A stretch of DNA of 64,000 nt from Nostoc mirabile CHAB5784. Lineage in GTDB: Bacteria > Cyanobacteriota > Cyanobacteriia > Cyanobacteriales > Nostocaceae. The notes beneath the pieces were generated by a model. It was not told the origin of the DNA and made no database searches. It saw only the letters and a program-made list of their open reading frames with translations. Shown in pieces: positions 35,869 through 46,088 of the stretch (its first letter is position 1; each line of letters starts with the position of its first letter). The stretch is taken from contig NZ_JAIVFS010000001.1 of the NCBI RefSeq assembly GCF_020829645.1, forward strand, positions 245,655 to 309,654, given 5' to 3'. Position numbers and translations under genes: made by a program.

Positions 35869-37278
35869 ATGGTATCGACTCACCCCACTGGGGTTCAACA
35901 TTCTGGAAGTCAATATTTACCTCAAAGGCACGACACCAAGGCAAATCCATCGCCTAATCAAGAACTTTTACCCTTGACTGCCAGAGTTCATAATCATGAC
36001 CTCCTGCAAATTGGTGGGTGTGATGTCACAACCCTAGTTGAGCAGTTTGGTTCACCTTTATATATTTTAGATGAAGAAACCTTACGTTCAGCTTGTCAGC
36101 AATACCGAGACGCTTTCAAGCAATACTACAAGGGCGAATCTCAAGTATTGTACGCCTCAAAAGCTTGGAATTGTTTAGCAGTTTGTGCGATCGCCGCTTC
36201 CGTTGGTTTAGGAATTGATGTCGCATCAGGCGGTGAACTCTACACTGCGCTGCAAGCAGGCGTCAATCCTGAGAAAATCTATCTTCATAGCAACAATAAA
36301 TCTCGTGAAGAACTGATTTTTGCTACAGAAGTCGGCTGCACTATTGTCGTGGATAACTGGCACGAGTTACGCACTTTAGTAGAAATTGTCAAAACGGCAA
36401 ATTCCCCCTCCGTACAGCCTCGATTCTTGTTGCGCTTGACTCCGGGTATTGAATGTCACACACATGAATATATTCGCACGGGGCAACTAGATAGTAAATT
36501 TGGCTTTGATCCGAATGAGTTAGGGGAATTATTTACTTTTGTCAGTAAACAATCTGTCATTAACTGCGTAGGGTTACATGCTCATATCGGTTCCCAAATT
36601 TTTGAGCGCCAACCGCATCGAGATTTAGCGGCTCTGATGGTACAGTGGTTACGTGATGCGGCGAAGTATGGTTTACATTTGACAGAGTTAAATGTCGGTG
36701 GTGGTTTAGGGATTAAGTATATAGAATCAGACGATCCCCCCAGCATTGAAGAGTGGGTGAAGGCGATTTGTGAAGTAATTCAAGAAGCTTGTGCAACCGA
36801 AAATCTGCCTTTGCCAAAATTACTAAGTGAACCAGGGCGATCGCTAATTGCCACAGCTTGCGTCACTGCTTATACTATTGGTTCATCCAAAGTTATCCCA
36901 GAAATTCGTACCTACGTAGCGATCGATGGGGGAATGTCTGATAATCCTCGCCCGATTACTTACCAATCAGTTTATCGGGCAGTAGTTGCCAATAAAATGT
37001 CTTCACCTTTAACCCAAACAGTCACAATTGCTGGTAAACATTGTGAATCAGGAGATATTCTGATTAAGAATGCACTACTTCCAAAGACTGAACCAGGAGA
37101 TATTCTCGTAGTTATGGGAACTGGTGCGTACAATTACAGTATGGCATCTAACTACAACCGCTTGCCCCGATCGGCAGCAGTTGTGGTGGCGAATGGCGAA
37201 GCAAATTTAATTTTGCAACGTGAAACTTATCAAGACTTAATTCGACAAGATCGCCTACCAGAAAGGCTGAAAATTTAG
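35869..37278 (+). CDS. lysA: diaminopimelate decarboxylase
   Basis: The 469 residues include an N-terminal extension of about 45. VLYASKAWNC holds the PLP-binding Lys; GLHAHIGSQIF, NVGGGLGIKY and LLSEPGRSL are conserved PLP and substrate motifs; the C-terminal catalytic Cys is in HCESGDIL. It converts meso-diaminopimelate to lysine. cdaA and uppS follow on the same strand after a repeat-containing spacer. Confidence 0.96.
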   Translation: MVSTHPTGVQHSGSQYLPQRHDTKANPSPNQELLPLTARVHNHDLLQIGGCDVTTLVEQFGSPLYILDEETLRSACQQYRDAFKQYYKGESQVLYASKAWNCLAVCAIAASVGLGIDVASGGELYTALQAGVNPEKIYLHSNNKSREELIFATEVGCTIVVDNWHELRTLVEIVKTANSPSVQPRFLLRLTPGIECHTHEYIRTGQLDSKFGFDPNELGELFTFVSKQSVINCVGLHAHIGSQIFERQPHRDLAALMVQWLRDAAKYGLHLTELNVGGGLGIKYIESDDPPSIEEWVKAICEVIQEACATENLPLPKLLSEPGRSLIATACVTAYTIGSSKVIPEIRTYVAIDGGMSDNPRPITYQSVYRAVVANKMSSPLTQTVTIAGKHCESGDILIKNALLPKTEPGDILVVMGTGAYNYSMASNYNRLPRSAAVVVANGEANLILQRETYQDLIRQDRLPERLKI

Positions 37279-37332
37279 TCATTTGTCCTTGGTCATTGGT
37301 CATTAGCCAGGAACTAATGACTAATGACCATT

Positions 37333-37360
37333 GTAGAGACGCGATTAATCGCGTCTCTAC
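37333..37360. repeat. perfect 28-bp palindrome (AGACGCGATTAATCGCGTCT core)
   Basis: The core 20-mer is its own reverse complement and is extended by four bases each side. The core recurs at 43349-43368 and 43388-43407. It lies between lysA and cdaA next to a TGACTAATGAC-type repeat. Confidence 0.8.
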
Positions 37361-37408
37361 TGACTAATGACTAAATGTAATTAGAGGCAAAAGTGTAATC
37401 CAGATGTC

Positions 37409-38332
37409 ATGAGAGATTGGTGGAAGCAATGGCTGATAAACCTGGGATGGTCACAGTCCTTGCTACTTGGGACTCTGGATATTGTGTTAGTGTTGGCGCT
37501 GACGTACATGATACTAGTTATTATTAGTGAGCGCCGGACACTGTGGATGGTGAGGGGATTCATTATCTTAATGCTAGCCTCAGCACTAAGTGGCAGATTA
37601 GGACTACCTCTGCTAAGTTTTGTATTGGAAAAGTTGGTAATTGGTTGTGCTGTAGCGATGGCAGTTGCTTTACAGTCAGAGTTTCGGCGGTTTTTGGAAC
37701 AATTGGGGCGTGGCGAATTCCGCCAGCTGTTTCAACCCGATCGGCTGGCAATCCCCAAATCTGATAGTGTAATTGATGAAATTGTTGAGGCTGTTAAAGA
37801 ATTGTCAAAAAACCGCATTGGAGCTTTACTAATTGTGGAAACCACAGGGCCAATTGATGAGCGAGATTTTTCTGTGCCAGGAGTAAAGCTAAATGCGGAG
37901 GTTTCTAAAGAACTGATCCAAACAATTTTTCAGCCAAAAACTTTGTTACACGATGGGGCAACATTAATTCGCGGATCGCGGATCATCTCATCGGGTATAA
38001 TTTTACCACTTTCGGGACGCACAGCCTCGCGCCAGTTGGGAACACGCCACCGGGCGGCAATGGGAATTACTGAGCGGGTCGAAAATTGCATTTGTGTCGT
38101 TGTGTCTGAAGAAACGGGTTCCATTTCCTTAGCTGAACGGGGAACCCTAAATAGACCCTTGACGATTAGGAAGCTGAAAGAATCATTAGAGGCTCTTTTG
38201 TCCCCAATCGTGGATAGGGAAGCTGTAGCTCCTGGTCTGTTAAGTTTTGTTCGTCAGATAGGTGGGAAGACACGAACACTGGTTTCACGTTTACTCAGAT
38301 TACCATCGACCGCTTCTCGAGATAAAAAATGA
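37409..38332 (+). CDS. cdaA: diadenylate cyclase CdaA
   Basis: The 307 residues begin with three membrane helices ([52 protein letters not shown]). The DAC domain follows, with LLHDGATLI (DGA) and TRHRAAMGI (RHR), the residues that bind ATP and metal. It makes c-di-AMP from two ATP, a signal for K+ and osmotic balance and, in cyanobacteria, night survival. Its last four bases overlap the uppS start, so the two are coupled. Confidence 0.95.
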   Translation: MRDWWKQWLINLGWSQSLLLGTLDIVLVLALTYMILVIISERRTLWMVRGFIILMLASALSGRLGLPLLSFVLEKLVIGCAVAMAVALQSEFRRFLEQLGRGEFRQLFQPDRLAIPKSDSVIDEIVEAVKELSKNRIGALLIVETTGPIDERDFSVPGVKLNAEVSKELIQTIFQPKTLLHDGATLIRGSRIISSGIILPLSGRTASRQLGTRHRAAMGITERVENCICVVVSEETGSISLAERGTLNRPLTIRKLKESLEALLSPIVDREAVAPGLLSFVRQIGGKTRTLVSRLLRLPSTASRDKK

Positions 38333-39078
38333 CAGCACAACAAACTAAACTGCAAGATTTGCCTACTGACTTAAAACGAGAACTATTGCCGCAGCACGTT
38401 GCGGTAATTATGGATGGCAATGGTCGATGGGCTAAACGTCAGGGTTTACCTCGGATTATGGGCCATAAGCGAGGAGTAGATGCTCTCAAGGATTTACTTC
38501 GCTGTTGTCAGGATTGGGGAATTCAGGCGCTGACGGCTTATGCTTTTTCAACGGAGAACTGGAAAAGACCACAGGAAGAGGTGGATTTTTTGATGACTCT
38601 GTTTCAAAGAGTTTTGCGCCAAGAACTGCGGGAAATGGTCGAAGAGAATGTTCAAATTAAGTTTGTGGGAAATTTGCAGGCCCTGCCACAATCGCTCCAA
38701 CAAGAAATATCCCGTTCAATGGAAGCAACCAAGGATAATGGTGGTATCCGGTTTTCAGTAGCAACTAATTATGGCGGACGACAGGAGATATTACAAGCTT
38801 GTCAGGCGATCGCAAAACAAGTCCAGCAAGGTCTGCTACAACCCGATGAAATTAATGAACAGGTCTTTGAGAGCCACTTGTACACAGCCGGAATTACTGA
38901 CCCAGATTTGTTAATTCGCACCAGTGGAGAAATGCGCCTCTCAAATTTCCTTCTCTGGCAAATGGCTTATGGAGAAATTTACATCACCGATGCTCTTTGG
39001 CCCGATTTTGACCGGGCTGAGTTTCACCGCGCCTTGTGCGCCTACCAACAACGGGAGCGGCGATTTGGGAAAGTATAA
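38329..39078 (+). CDS. uppS: isoprenyl transferase (undecaprenyl diphosphate synthase)
   Basis: The 249 residues match the cis-prenyltransferase family. [20 protein letters not shown] has the catalytic Asp, and [19 protein letters not shown] and [17 protein letters not shown] bind the substrates. It makes the C55 lipid carrier for peptidoglycan and other glycans. Coupling to cdaA by an ATGA overlap is a common arrangement in cyanobacteria. Confidence 0.96.
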   Translation: MTAQQTKLQDLPTDLKRELLPQHVAVIMDGNGRWAKRQGLPRIMGHKRGVDALKDLLRCCQDWGIQALTAYAFSTENWKRPQEEVDFLMTLFQRVLRQELREMVEENVQIKFVGNLQALPQSLQQEISRSMEATKDNGGIRFSVATNYGGRQEILQACQAIAKQVQQGLLQPDEINEQVFESHLYTAGITDPDLLIRTSGEMRLSNFLLWQMAYGEIYITDALWPDFDRAEFHRALCAYQQRERRFGKV

Positions 39079-39150
39079 AATAGTACATTTATTAATTCGC
39101 TAGGATGCGTTAGCGAAGCTACAAGATTGGCGATCGCCCTCAAACAATGA

Positions 39151-39177
39151 GCGATACCTGCGGCGGTAAACTACGCA
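39151..39177. repeat. 27-bp repeat left of DUF4160/DUF2442 pair
   Basis: GCGATACCTGCGGCGGTAAA and following bases match 39815-39841 with one mismatch. The pair of copies brackets the two small genes between them. Confidence 0.75.
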
Positions 39178-39219
39178 TTTTGGTAGAATCAAGCGGTTCA
39201 GTATTTGTTAGATATCGTT

Positions 39220-39468
39220 ATGCCAGAGGTTGCACGGTTCTATGGAATTGTGATTAAAGTCTTCTTTGGCGATCACCCTCCGCCTCATTTTCATGCAATC
39301 TATGGCGAGTACAATGCGTTAGTCAGCATTGAATCACTTGAAACCATTGAAGGAGATTTGCCAAATCGCGCACAAAAGCTAGTCCAAGAGTGGGCAACTT
39401 TATACCAGCAAGAACTGTTACAAATGTGGAATACCCAGGAGTTTCGTAAGCTACCTCCTTTGAAGTAA
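39220..39468 (+). CDS. DUF4160 small protein (toxin-antitoxin-like pair)
   Basis: This codes for 82 residues from ATG (MPEVARFYGIVIKVFFGDHPPPHFHAIYGEY); a TTG five codons upstream is unlikely. The HPPPHFHA motif defines DUF4160. Proteins of this type are commonly paired with DUF2442, as here, and such pairs are suspected toxin-antitoxin modules. Confidence 0.9.
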   Translation: MPEVARFYGIVIKVFFGDHPPPHFHAIYGEYNALVSIESLETIEGDLPNRAQKLVQEWATLYQQELLQMWNTQEFRKLPPLK

Positions 39469-39486
39469 ATTTAGTTAGGAGCAGCT

Positions 39487-39765
39487 ATGTTGTATCCCCG
39501 AATTCATCAAGCCAAAGTAATGGATGATACTACTTTAGTGATTGAATTTACCAATCAAGAGGTGAAAAAATACGATATTCGTCATCTCTTAGATACTCCA
39601 ATGTTTTCTCCACTTCGACAACCTGCTTTTTTTAAGAACTTTAAAGTAGAGCCAGGGGGCTATGGGATTGTGTGGAATGAGGAGATTGATCTTAGCGAAT
39701 ATGAGCTTTGGAAGAATGGTATGTCCTTGATGGAGAGTGAAGACAAGGCTGGCGATCGCATTTAG
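39487..39765 (+). CDS. DUF2442 small protein
   Basis: The 92 residues have the DUF2442 signature: LVIEFTNQEVKKYDIRHLLD, MFSPLRQPAFFKNFKV, YGIVWNEEIDLSEYELW. A clear AGGAG lies eight bases before the ATG. It follows the DUF4160 gene by 18 bases. Confidence 0.9.
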   Translation: MLYPRIHQAKVMDDTTLVIEFTNQEVKKYDIRHLLDTPMFSPLRQPAFFKNFKVEPGGYGIVWNEEIDLSEYELWKNGMSLMESEDKAGDRI

Positions 39766-39773
39766 CAGTCATA

Positions 39774-39842
39774 GTGCGTAGTTTACTACCGCAGGTTCGC
39801 TCTCCTCCCTTTTGGCGATGCCTGCGGCGGTAAACTACGCAC
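39774..39842. repeat. inverted repeat right of DUF4160/DUF2442 pair
   Basis: GTGCGTAGTTTACTACCGCA and CCTGCGGCGGTAAACTACGC form a 22-bp stem with two mismatches. The right arm is the second copy of the 27-bp repeat found at 39151-39177. Confidence 0.8.
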
Positions 39843-39892
39843 CTCAACTCAAAAGATGAGCGAGATCGCACTACACGATCGGCGATCGCTGG

Positions 39893-40138
39893 CTATACTT
39901 TGCTGCGAACCAAGTTCAACAGCTTACCTTGAACAGATTCCAAAATAAAATCTCGGATGTAATTACTGGCATTGAGAATTTCCACGCCTATCAACTCTCC
40001 GGCTGCATTCAGTTCAGCAGTCACATTTGGACTAATTTCAATACTTGCTGATTCTGGCTCTTCGGAGATGAGCAGATGAAGAATATCCTCTTCTTTAAAA
40101 TAGTTTATTTGTGGCAATTGTTGCTTAATGTTAGACAT
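39893..40138 (-). CDS. DUF2283 protein (likely antitoxin partner)
   Basis: The 81 residues have the DUF2283 pattern: INYFKEEDILHLLISEEPES, ISPNVTAELNAAGELIGVEI. Its start overlaps the stop of the upstream gene by eight bases. DUF2283 proteins commonly follow DUF4258-type toxins. Confidence 0.88.
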   Translation of the reverse strand: MSNIKQQLPQINYFKEEDILHLLISEEPESASIEISPNVTAELNAAGELIGVEILNASNYIRDFILESVQGKLLNLVRSKV

Positions 40139-40433
40139 TTGTGATTAACCGTCCGGTTTTTAGACGAAATCGAATTTGTTGTCGAGTTGTGGCGTGAATT
40201 GTAATCGGTGTAATTGTATTTTCACTTTGTTCATAAGGAATTAAAACTAGCTGTTCACCATGCTTTCCAACTGCGATCGCCCGATCGGTTTCTACATCAT
40301 AATATCGTTCGCTGGAGAAGCGTAGGATATTTTCAATCAGATCAAGATCAAAGCCTCTTCCGGTTGCACGGTAACGAAGATAGGATGTCCAGATAATCTC
40401 AGGCATTGGTTCATGATTAGCGGTTGTTGTCAC
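40131..40433 (-). CDS. DUF4258-like small protein (likely toxin partner)
   Basis: This codes for 100 residues from GTG; an ATG nine codons later (MPEIIWTSYLRYRATGRG) is as likely. IENILRFSSERYYDVETDRA and AVGKHGEQLVLIPYEQ, then ITPITIHATTRQQIRFRLKT, fit DUF4258/BrnT-like folds. It comes first in a two-gene unit with a DUF2283 gene. Confidence 0.75.
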   Translation of the reverse strand: MTTTANHEPMPEIIWTSYLRYRATGRGFDLDLIENILRFSSERYYDVETDRAIAVGKHGEQLVLIPYEQSENTITPITIHATTRQQIRFRLKTGRLITNV

Positions 40434-40481
40434 CCACTATTATTCCTGCGATCGCCCTATATTTTCCCTCAAAAGCGATAT

Positions 40482-40754
40482 TTATGGCCCAGAAAACACC
40501 GCTTGTTCTACATCATCCCGACTGAGAGAATACTTAAATGAACGTTGGATATCTTGCCCATTTTCCCCAGATTGGACATATCGCACTACGATTTGCTCAA
40601 CGTCGAGCCATAGTTCAGCTTTCCAACTAGGGCGCTGTACATGCCAGCAATGCCTCTGTGTGTCGTCTTGTTGACAGCCTTGGTTTTTTAGCCACTGTTC
40701 AATTTGTGGCAAAGGATGATTATATAAGGGGGTATCAGAGGGAAGAAGAGGCAT
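40482..40754 (-). CDS. DUF3143 cyanobacterial protein
   Basis: The 90 residues match a cyanobacterial family: LPSDTPLYNHPLPQIEQWLK, CWHVQRPSWKAELWLDVEQI, RSFKYSLSRDDVEQAVFSGP. Function is unknown. It sits directly downstream of a J-domain gene, an order I recall as conserved in cyanobacteria, so it may act with that chaperone. Confidence 0.85.
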   Translation of the reverse strand: MPLLPSDTPLYNHPLPQIEQWLKNQGCQQDDTQRHCWHVQRPSWKAELWLDVEQIVVRYVQSGENGQDIQRSFKYSLSRDDVEQAVFSGP

Positions 40755-40823
40755 AGTAATTTTGGATTTTAGATTTTGGACTTCGGCTACGCTCAGTCGA
40801 ACGATTTTGGATTAGGAAATTTT

Positions 40824-41390
40824 TTAGTTTTTAATTACTATAAGGGTAATTAGTTGAGACAGATGGGTAATTTGCTGTTGTACAGATGGAGTTGGCTGTA
40901 GCAAATGCGTTTGGAAAGCAGCCTCACCACGAGTTAAACCAATGGCAACTGCTAGTAGCAGACAACCTACAAATGTTAACACCAGCATAAATAAAGCAAA
41001 GATTTCGCCAGATGATAGGGGGCGATCGCTAGGATCGAGGTAAGCTGATTTTGACCAGTCATGAGAACGGGAGACGGGACGGTTCAAGTCAGGAGGTGGT
41101 TGAATCACCGCAAAGCGAGAATAGCCAATTTTTGAATCGTAGCTTAGTCGCCGTTCTGGATGGCTAAGGGTGGCGTAGGCTTCGTTGATTTGCTGAAATT
41201 TGAGAGTGGCGATCGCAGTAGGCAAGTCTGTAGTATCAGGATGATAGCGTTTGCTCAGTTGCCGATAAGCGCGACGAATGTCAATTACCGATGCCGAGGG
41301 ATGCAGTCCTAGCAGGGAGTAATAAGTTGGTTTACTGCTTTGTGGCATTGCCCCGTTGTGATTCACGGCTGTTTGAGTCACCTTGCTCAA
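40824..41390 (-). CDS. membrane-anchored J-domain protein
   Basis: The 188 residues hold an N-terminal J domain (YYSLLGLHPSASVIDIRRAY, HPD motif in YHPDTTDL) and one membrane helix near residues 125-145 (IFALFMLVLTFVGCLLLAVA). It would recruit a DnaK to the membrane. DUF3143 follows it on the same strand. Confidence 0.88.
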   Translation of the reverse strand: MSKVTQTAVNHNGAMPQSSKPTYYSLLGLHPSASVIDIRRAYRQLSKRYHPDTTDLPTAIATLKFQQINEAYATLSHPERRLSYDSKIGYSRFAVIQPPPDLNRPVSRSHDWSKSAYLDPSDRPLSSGEIFALFMLVLTFVGCLLLAVAIGLTRGEAAFQTHLLQPTPSVQQQITHLSQLITLIVIKN

Positions 41391-41495
41391 AGATATTTTT
41401 TATATTCTAAATCCTTTGTGATTGGGCAACATGGAAGAAGACACAGCAGGTCAAGTATTTGATAAAATATTTGATAAAGCATTGAATTAGATGCG

Positions 41496-41855
41496 ATGGA
41501 TATCAAAATTAATCTCGAAAATATTCAAACTCTCACCGATTTTAAACGCAATGCCAAGGATTACCTAGAGCGGATCAAGTCCACAAAGTCGCCACTTGTA
41601 CTAACTGTAAACGGGAAAGCGGAGGTTGTGGTACATGAAGCGCAAGCGTTTCAGCAGATGATAGATAAACTCGCTCGTCTTGAGGAAGAACTCCAAAAAT
41701 TCAAGCTAGAAGCGTTACGCAGTCAGATCGATATTGGTATTAAGCAACTTGAGAGCGGTCAGTATACTGAATATAATGATGAGTCACTTTCGGCTTTTTT
41801 TGCAAATATTAAAGCACGAGGGCAGGAAAAATTGGCTGACAGCGATTCTTTATGA
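41496..41855 (+). CDS. Phd/YefM-type antitoxin
   Basis: The 119 residues begin NLENIQTLTDFKRNAKDYLE, then KSPLVLTVNGKAEVVVHEAQ, the standard Phd/YefM DNA-binding fold, followed by a longer acidic C-terminus that should wrap the toxin. The gene overlaps the toxin start by four bases (ATGA). Confidence 0.9.
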   Translation: MDIKINLENIQTLTDFKRNAKDYLERIKSTKSPLVLTVNGKAEVVVHEAQAFQQMIDKLARLEEELQKFKLEALRSQIDIGIKQLESGQYTEYNDESLSAFFANIKARGQEKLADSDSL

Positions 41856-42151
41856 GTCGATTTCGGATTTCTACTCAAGCAGGGCAAGATATTGAAAATA
41901 TCTGGAAATATATAGCGCCAAATAATTTAAAAGCTGCTAATAGACTTTTTGATAGTCTGCGAGAAAGCTTTCCAAAACTGGCTAAATTTCCTCAATTAGG
42001 CAGAGAACGGCCTGAATTAGCACCTTTTTTGCGAAGTTTTCCGGTAAAAAACTATTTAATTTTTTATCGCCCAATAGACGAAGGCATAGAAATTGTACGT
42101 ATATTGCACGGCTCACAAGATATAGAAACTATTTTTCAAGATGAAGGTTGA
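41852..42151 (+). CDS. ParE/RelE-type toxin
   Basis: The 99 residues have the RelE/ParE fold: FRISTQAGQDIENIWKYIAP, FPQLGRERPELAPFLRSFPV, YLIFYRPIDEGIEIVRILHG. RelE/ParE toxins either cleave mRNA on the ribosome or poison gyrase; the sequence alone does not decide. Its stop codon lies one base before an IS200/IS605-like element. Confidence 0.92.
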   Translation: MSRFRISTQAGQDIENIWKYIAPNNLKAANRLFDSLRESFPKLAKFPQLGRERPELAPFLRSFPVKNYLIFYRPIDEGIEIVRILHGSQDIETIFQDEG

Positions 42152-42152
42152 A

Positions 42153-42276
42153 GTCAAAATAATTCGTAATTCATAGTTAAGTCCCTACGAATAAATGAGA
42201 GGGCTTAAAATATTGATTCCATTTTTTCTCCATTGATAAATTAAGGGATTTATAGCATTACTTACAAATTATTTTG
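42153..42276 (-). mobile_element. non-autonomous IS200/IS605-like element, 124 bp
   Basis: On the minus strand it begins CAAAATAATTTG right after TTGAC and ends ATTATTTTGAC, like the copies at 8520 and 62748. It lies just past the ParE stop codon and spares the gene. Confidence 0.7.
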
Positions 42277-42304
42277 GTCAATAGCTGGAGATGCTATCTC
42301 ATGC

Positions 42305-43300
42305 CTAACCTAGTAAATTAGCACGGGGTTTAAAGGTTTCAATTTGCCGTAACTTTTCGTAAAGTTCCCGTTCTTCTTGACTAATATTTTTCGGTGTGAC
42401 TATTTGAATTTCCACTAATTGATCGCCACGTTTGCCATCATCGCTGGGGTAGCCTTTATTCCCTAGTCGTAATTTTTGACCAGACCTAACTCCTTGAGGG
42501 ATGGTCATTTTTACAGGGCCATCGAGAGTTGGTGCTTCTACCTGTCCTCCTAAAACTGCCTCAGTGGCAGTAACAGGGACTTGGCAGAGAATATTTAAAC
42601 CTTCTAGCTTAAATAATGGATGAGGATTAACGGTAATTTTTAAGTATAGGTCGCCACCACCAACGCCTTGGTTCCGCAAACGGATGGTTTGACCTGTTAC
42701 CATACCTGGAGGCATATTAACTTCTAGCGATCGCCCATCTTCCAAACGAATGCGTTCATTACCACCTTGATAAGCTTTTTCTAATGGGAGCGTTAATCTG
42801 GCTTCTATATCTCGACGGGTAGTGCGAGGTGGGGTGCTAACTGTGTAGGCAACTTTTGTTCTGGGCGAACGAAACGGATCGCTAGTATTGCCGTTATTGG
42901 AGTTACTTGCCCCACTCTTATTTTTGACGCCGATAACTTGATTAATAAAGCTTTCAAAATCAGAGAATTGGCTTGGATCTACGTCCTGATTGCCGTTGCG
43001 ATCGCTAGCGCCACTTTGCCAGGTTTTAGCCTTTGGCGTCTGTTTGTTGCCTGCAAAGCCTTTTTGCTTCCAGTAGCGGCTAAACTGGTCGTACTGCGAT
43101 CGCTTGGCTGAGTCTGAAAGGACTTCATAAGCTTCGCCAATATCCTTAAATTTTTCCTCAGATTCTTTGTTACCAGGATTAAGATCGGGGTGATATTGCC
43201 TTGCTAAACGCCGATAAACTTTTTTAATTTCCTCACCAGAGGCGTCTTTAGATACTCCTAAAATCTCGTAGTAATCGCGGAAATTCGGCAATTTTTGCAT
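42305..43300 (-). CDS. dnaJ: DnaJ-class co-chaperone (type II, no zinc finger)
   Basis: The 331 residues have a J domain with HPD ([11 protein letters not shown]), a linker rich in Gly/Asn/Ser, and two C-terminal substrate-binding domains ([52 protein letters not shown]). The zinc-finger of type I DnaJ is absent. It lies downstream of dnaK on the same strand, so the two probably work together. Confidence 0.92.
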   Translation of the reverse strand: MQKLPNFRDYYEILGVSKDASGEEIKKVYRRLARQYHPDLNPGNKESEEKFKDIGEAYEVLSDSAKRSQYDQFSRYWKQKGFAGNKQTPKAKTWQSGASDRNGNQDVDPSQFSDFESFINQVIGVKNKSGASNSNNGNTSDPFRSPRTKVAYTVSTPPRTTRRDIEARLTLPLEKAYQGGNERIRLEDGRSLEVNMPPGMVTGQTIRLRNQGVGGGDLYLKITVNPHPLFKLEGLNILCQVPVTATEAVLGGQVEAPTLDGPVKMTIPQGVRSGQKLRLGNKGYPSDDGKRGDQLVEIQIVTPKNISQEERELYEKLRQIETFKPRANLLG

Positions 43301-43348
43301 AGTTCAGTTATTTAAATTTTAGATTTTAGATTTTGGATTAATTAGGAG

Positions 43349-43407
43349 AGACGCGATTAATCGCGTCTGTACAAGAGTGAGGAGTAGAGACGCGATTAAT
43401 CGCGTCT
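43349..43407. repeat. two copies of the AGACGCGATTAATCGCGTCT palindrome
   Basis: The 20-bp palindrome occurs at 43349-43368 and 43388-43407, each followed by GTACA, in the dnaK-dnaJ spacer. Confidence 0.85.
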
Positions 43408-43479
43408 GTACAGGAGTTGAAAGATTTAATTTTTAACTCCTCACTCCTAACTCCTCACTTCTCACTTTTATTAGGAGTA

Positions 43480-45570
43480 TTACAACCAATCATTGTCTTC
43501 TTCATCATCCCAGTTATCTTGGTAGCTGGGACGGGATTTGCGTGGTGGACGGCTTTGGCTTTCATAGGAGGAAGAACGACTGTCTCGACTATAGTCTCTG
43601 CCATAGTCTTTACCGTAATCTCTGCCATAGTCCTTACTGTATGAGTCGCGTTCCCGATATGTATCTCTGGGAAATTCGCGTTCTTTATCTTTATCTTTAT
43701 CACCAGTAAAGATGTCACGGATTGTACCAAACAAGTCATCATCTTCATCTTCAGCATAAGTTTCCCTGACTTCCCGATTTAGCTCATAGAGAGCATCTTG
43801 CAAATCGGCGTAGGCTTGGTCAATACCGCGATCGCTATTTTCCTTAAGACTCTCTTTTAAGTCTCGGCAAATATTATCAATTCTTTGGCGGCGGTTTCGG
43901 GCAAACTGCATACCAAATTCTAGTGCTACTTCTCTAAGCTGTCGTTCTGCTTGGAAAATCAACGCCTCAGAACGAGTCCGCTTTTCTACCCGTTCTTTAC
44001 GTTCGCGATCAACATCGGCGTATTTCTGAGCATCCTGAATCATTCGATTCACTTCTGACTCATTCAAGGTGGAAGCGCCTTGAATGGTGATACTCTGCTC
44101 TCGCCCAGTGGTTCTATCTAGGGCTGTTACCTGCAAAATACCGTTAGCATCAATATCAAATGACACCTGAACTTGGGGAATTCCTCGTGGTGCTGGTGGA
44201 ATGCCATACAGCTTGAACCGTCCTAAAGACTTATTGTTTGCTGCCATATCCCGTTCGCCCTGGACTACGTGAATTTCCACAGTATTCTGGTTATTTTCGG
44301 ACGTGGAAAAAATATCAGAACGACGGACTGGGATGGTGGTATTGCGGGGAATGAGTTTTTTCATCACGCCGCCGATGGTTTCCAATCCCATAGAAAGGGG
44401 TGTAACATCTAAAAGCAGCACATCTTTGAGTTCGCCTGCGAGAATTCCTGCTTGAATTGCTGCACCCACTCCCACTACTTCATCGGGGTTGACGTTTTCG
44501 TTGGGTTCTGTACCAATCAAGTCCCGCACTAGCTGCTTCACCATTGGCATCCGTGTAGAACCGCCAACTAACACCACTTCTTCAATGTCTCTAGGTGAGA
44601 GTCCGGCATCTTTGAGGGCGCGTTTAACCGGTGTCCGCAATCGCCCCACCAAATCACCACACAAACCTTCAAACTGGGAACGCGTTAGACGAGTTTCCAA
44701 ATGTTTGGGGCCTTCCTGATCGGCAGCAATAAAAGGTAAGTTAATTTCGGTGATGCTGACAGCAGAAAGTTCAATTTTTGCCTTTTCCGCCGCTTCCATC
44801 AGACGTTGTAAAGATTGTCTCTCGCGTCTTAAATCTACCCCTTCGGCTTCCAGAAATTGCTCTGCTAGCCAATCTACTATTACTTTGTCAAAGTCGTTAC
44901 CACCAAGTTGCGTATCTCCACTGGTAGCTTTAACTTCAAATATGCCATCGCCTACTTCTAAAATCGACACGTCAAAAGTGCCGCCACCCAAGTCAAATAC
45001 TAAGATAGTTTCCGTGTCACCTCGATCCAATCCATAAGCCAAAGATGCAGCAGTTGGTTCATTGAGAATCCGCAGCACCTCCAAACCAGCAATTCTGCCA
45101 GCATCGCGGGTTGCTTGCCGTTGAGAATCGTTAAAATAAGCGGGTACTGTAATCACTGCCCCTGTTACCGGTTCACCCAAATAGCGACTAGCATCGTCTG
45201 CCAATTTCTTCAGCACCATTGCCGAAATTTCTTCTGGGGCGAAATCCTTATTGAGACGGGGACAGGCAACTTTAATATTGCCTACTTCGTCCTTGCGGAT
45301 GGTGTAGGGTACACGCTTGGAATCTGGACTAAGTTCGGCATACTTGCGCCCAATGAAGCGTTTAACTGCAAAAAAGGTATTTTGTGGATTGAGGACGGTT
45401 TGTCGCCGTGCCATTTGCCCAACCACCCTTTCGCCTTCTTTGCTAAAGCCAACTACGGAGGGGGTTGTTCGCATTCCTTCTGCATTGGCAATCACCACCG
45501 GCTTGCCACCCTCCATAACGGCGACTACTGAGTTGGTTGTACCCAAGTCGATGCCGACTACCTTGCCCAT
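43480..45570 (-). CDS. dnaK: Hsp70 chaperone DnaK (DnaK1-type tail)
   Basis: The 696 residues carry [60 protein letters not shown] and [11 protein letters not shown] of the ATPase domain, then the substrate domain. The tail is long and charged, with repeated Tyr/Arg/Asp ([19 protein letters not shown]) and an end EEDNDWL rather than the EEVD-like ends. That, and the dnaJ gene next to it, resembles DnaK1 of other cyanobacteria; the paralogue number is inference. Confidence 0.95.
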   Translation of the reverse strand: MGKVVGIDLGTTNSVVAVMEGGKPVVIANAEGMRTTPSVVGFSKEGERVVGQMARRQTVLNPQNTFFAVKRFIGRKYAELSPDSKRVPYTIRKDEVGNIKVACPRLNKDFAPEEISAMVLKKLADDASRYLGEPVTGAVITVPAYFNDSQRQATRDAGRIAGLEVLRILNEPTAASLAYGLDRGDTETILVFDLGGGTFDVSILEVGDGIFEVKATSGDTQLGGNDFDKVIVDWLAEQFLEAEGVDLRRERQSLQRLMEAAEKAKIELSAVSITEINLPFIAADQEGPKHLETRLTRSQFEGLCGDLVGRLRTPVKRALKDAGLSPRDIEEVVLVGGSTRMPMVKQLVRDLIGTEPNENVNPDEVVGVGAAIQAGILAGELKDVLLLDVTPLSMGLETIGGVMKKLIPRNTTIPVRRSDIFSTSENNQNTVEIHVVQGERDMAANNKSLGRFKLYGIPPAPRGIPQVQVSFDIDANGILQVTALDRTTGREQSITIQGASTLNESEVNRMIQDAQKYADVDRERKERVEKRTRSEALIFQAERQLREVALEFGMQFARNRRQRIDNICRDLKESLKENSDRGIDQAYADLQDALYELNREVRETYAEDEDDDLFGTIRDIFTGDKDKDKEREFPRDTYRERDSYSKDYGRDYGKDYGRDYSRDSRSSSYESQSRPPRKSRPSYQDNWDDEEDNDWL

Positions 45571-46088
45571 GCGTTACTCTTCTCCTAAAGTGTCTTATAT
45601 ATTTATTATGATTGGGCGGAACTACCTCTAGCTTTGTGCTATTGGATGAAAACACCTCAATGGTATAATAGTCATCATTAAGGCAATAAGCTAAGAAGTG
45701 CAGCTAGAGCAGATAGTTGCAAGACTAGGATAGCATTGACGATGATTGGTGTGTCCAAGCAATCTCAATTCTTGTTATCCAGCTACTTCTATGTACTGTA
45801 TCTGCAAGTTTGTAAATGCACCTTAAAAAGAGGCAAGGGGGCAGGGAGCAGGGAGCAGGGGGGATAGAACAGAATTAGGATTCGACACTTCGGCAGAGCT
45901 ACGTGACCACCCTACCTGTTACGCATGATCCCGTAGGGTATGAAAACCACTTAATAGAAGTGGGGGATTAAGACCCATGTTCCCCCCTTCATTCCACGAC
46001 AGCAACAAGGGGTCATTTCCCCCTGCCCCCTGCCCCCTGCCCCCTGCCCCTTCGTTGAAAATCTTAATATTGGAACTATTTTAACCAT
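45571..46088. other. spacer with inverted G/C-run repeats
   Basis: A GGGGGCAGGGAGCAGGGAGC block at 45837-45862 faces its inverse, tandem CCCCCTG heptamers, at about 46019-46050. Between them is repeat DNA without a frame. The part next to 45571 is the dnaK promoter region. Confidence 0.5.

Noticed and set aside
43431..43475. ACTCCTCAC motifs reminiscent of the Yfr1 small RNA core
   Set aside because: They are part of tandem CTCCTCACT repeats and lack the two stem-loops of Yfr1.
43417..43644. Plus-strand hydrophobic frame overlapping the dnaK 3' end
   Set aside because: It is antisense to the Tyr/Arg/Asp-rich DnaK tail; the apparent hydrophobicity comes from the complement of those codons.
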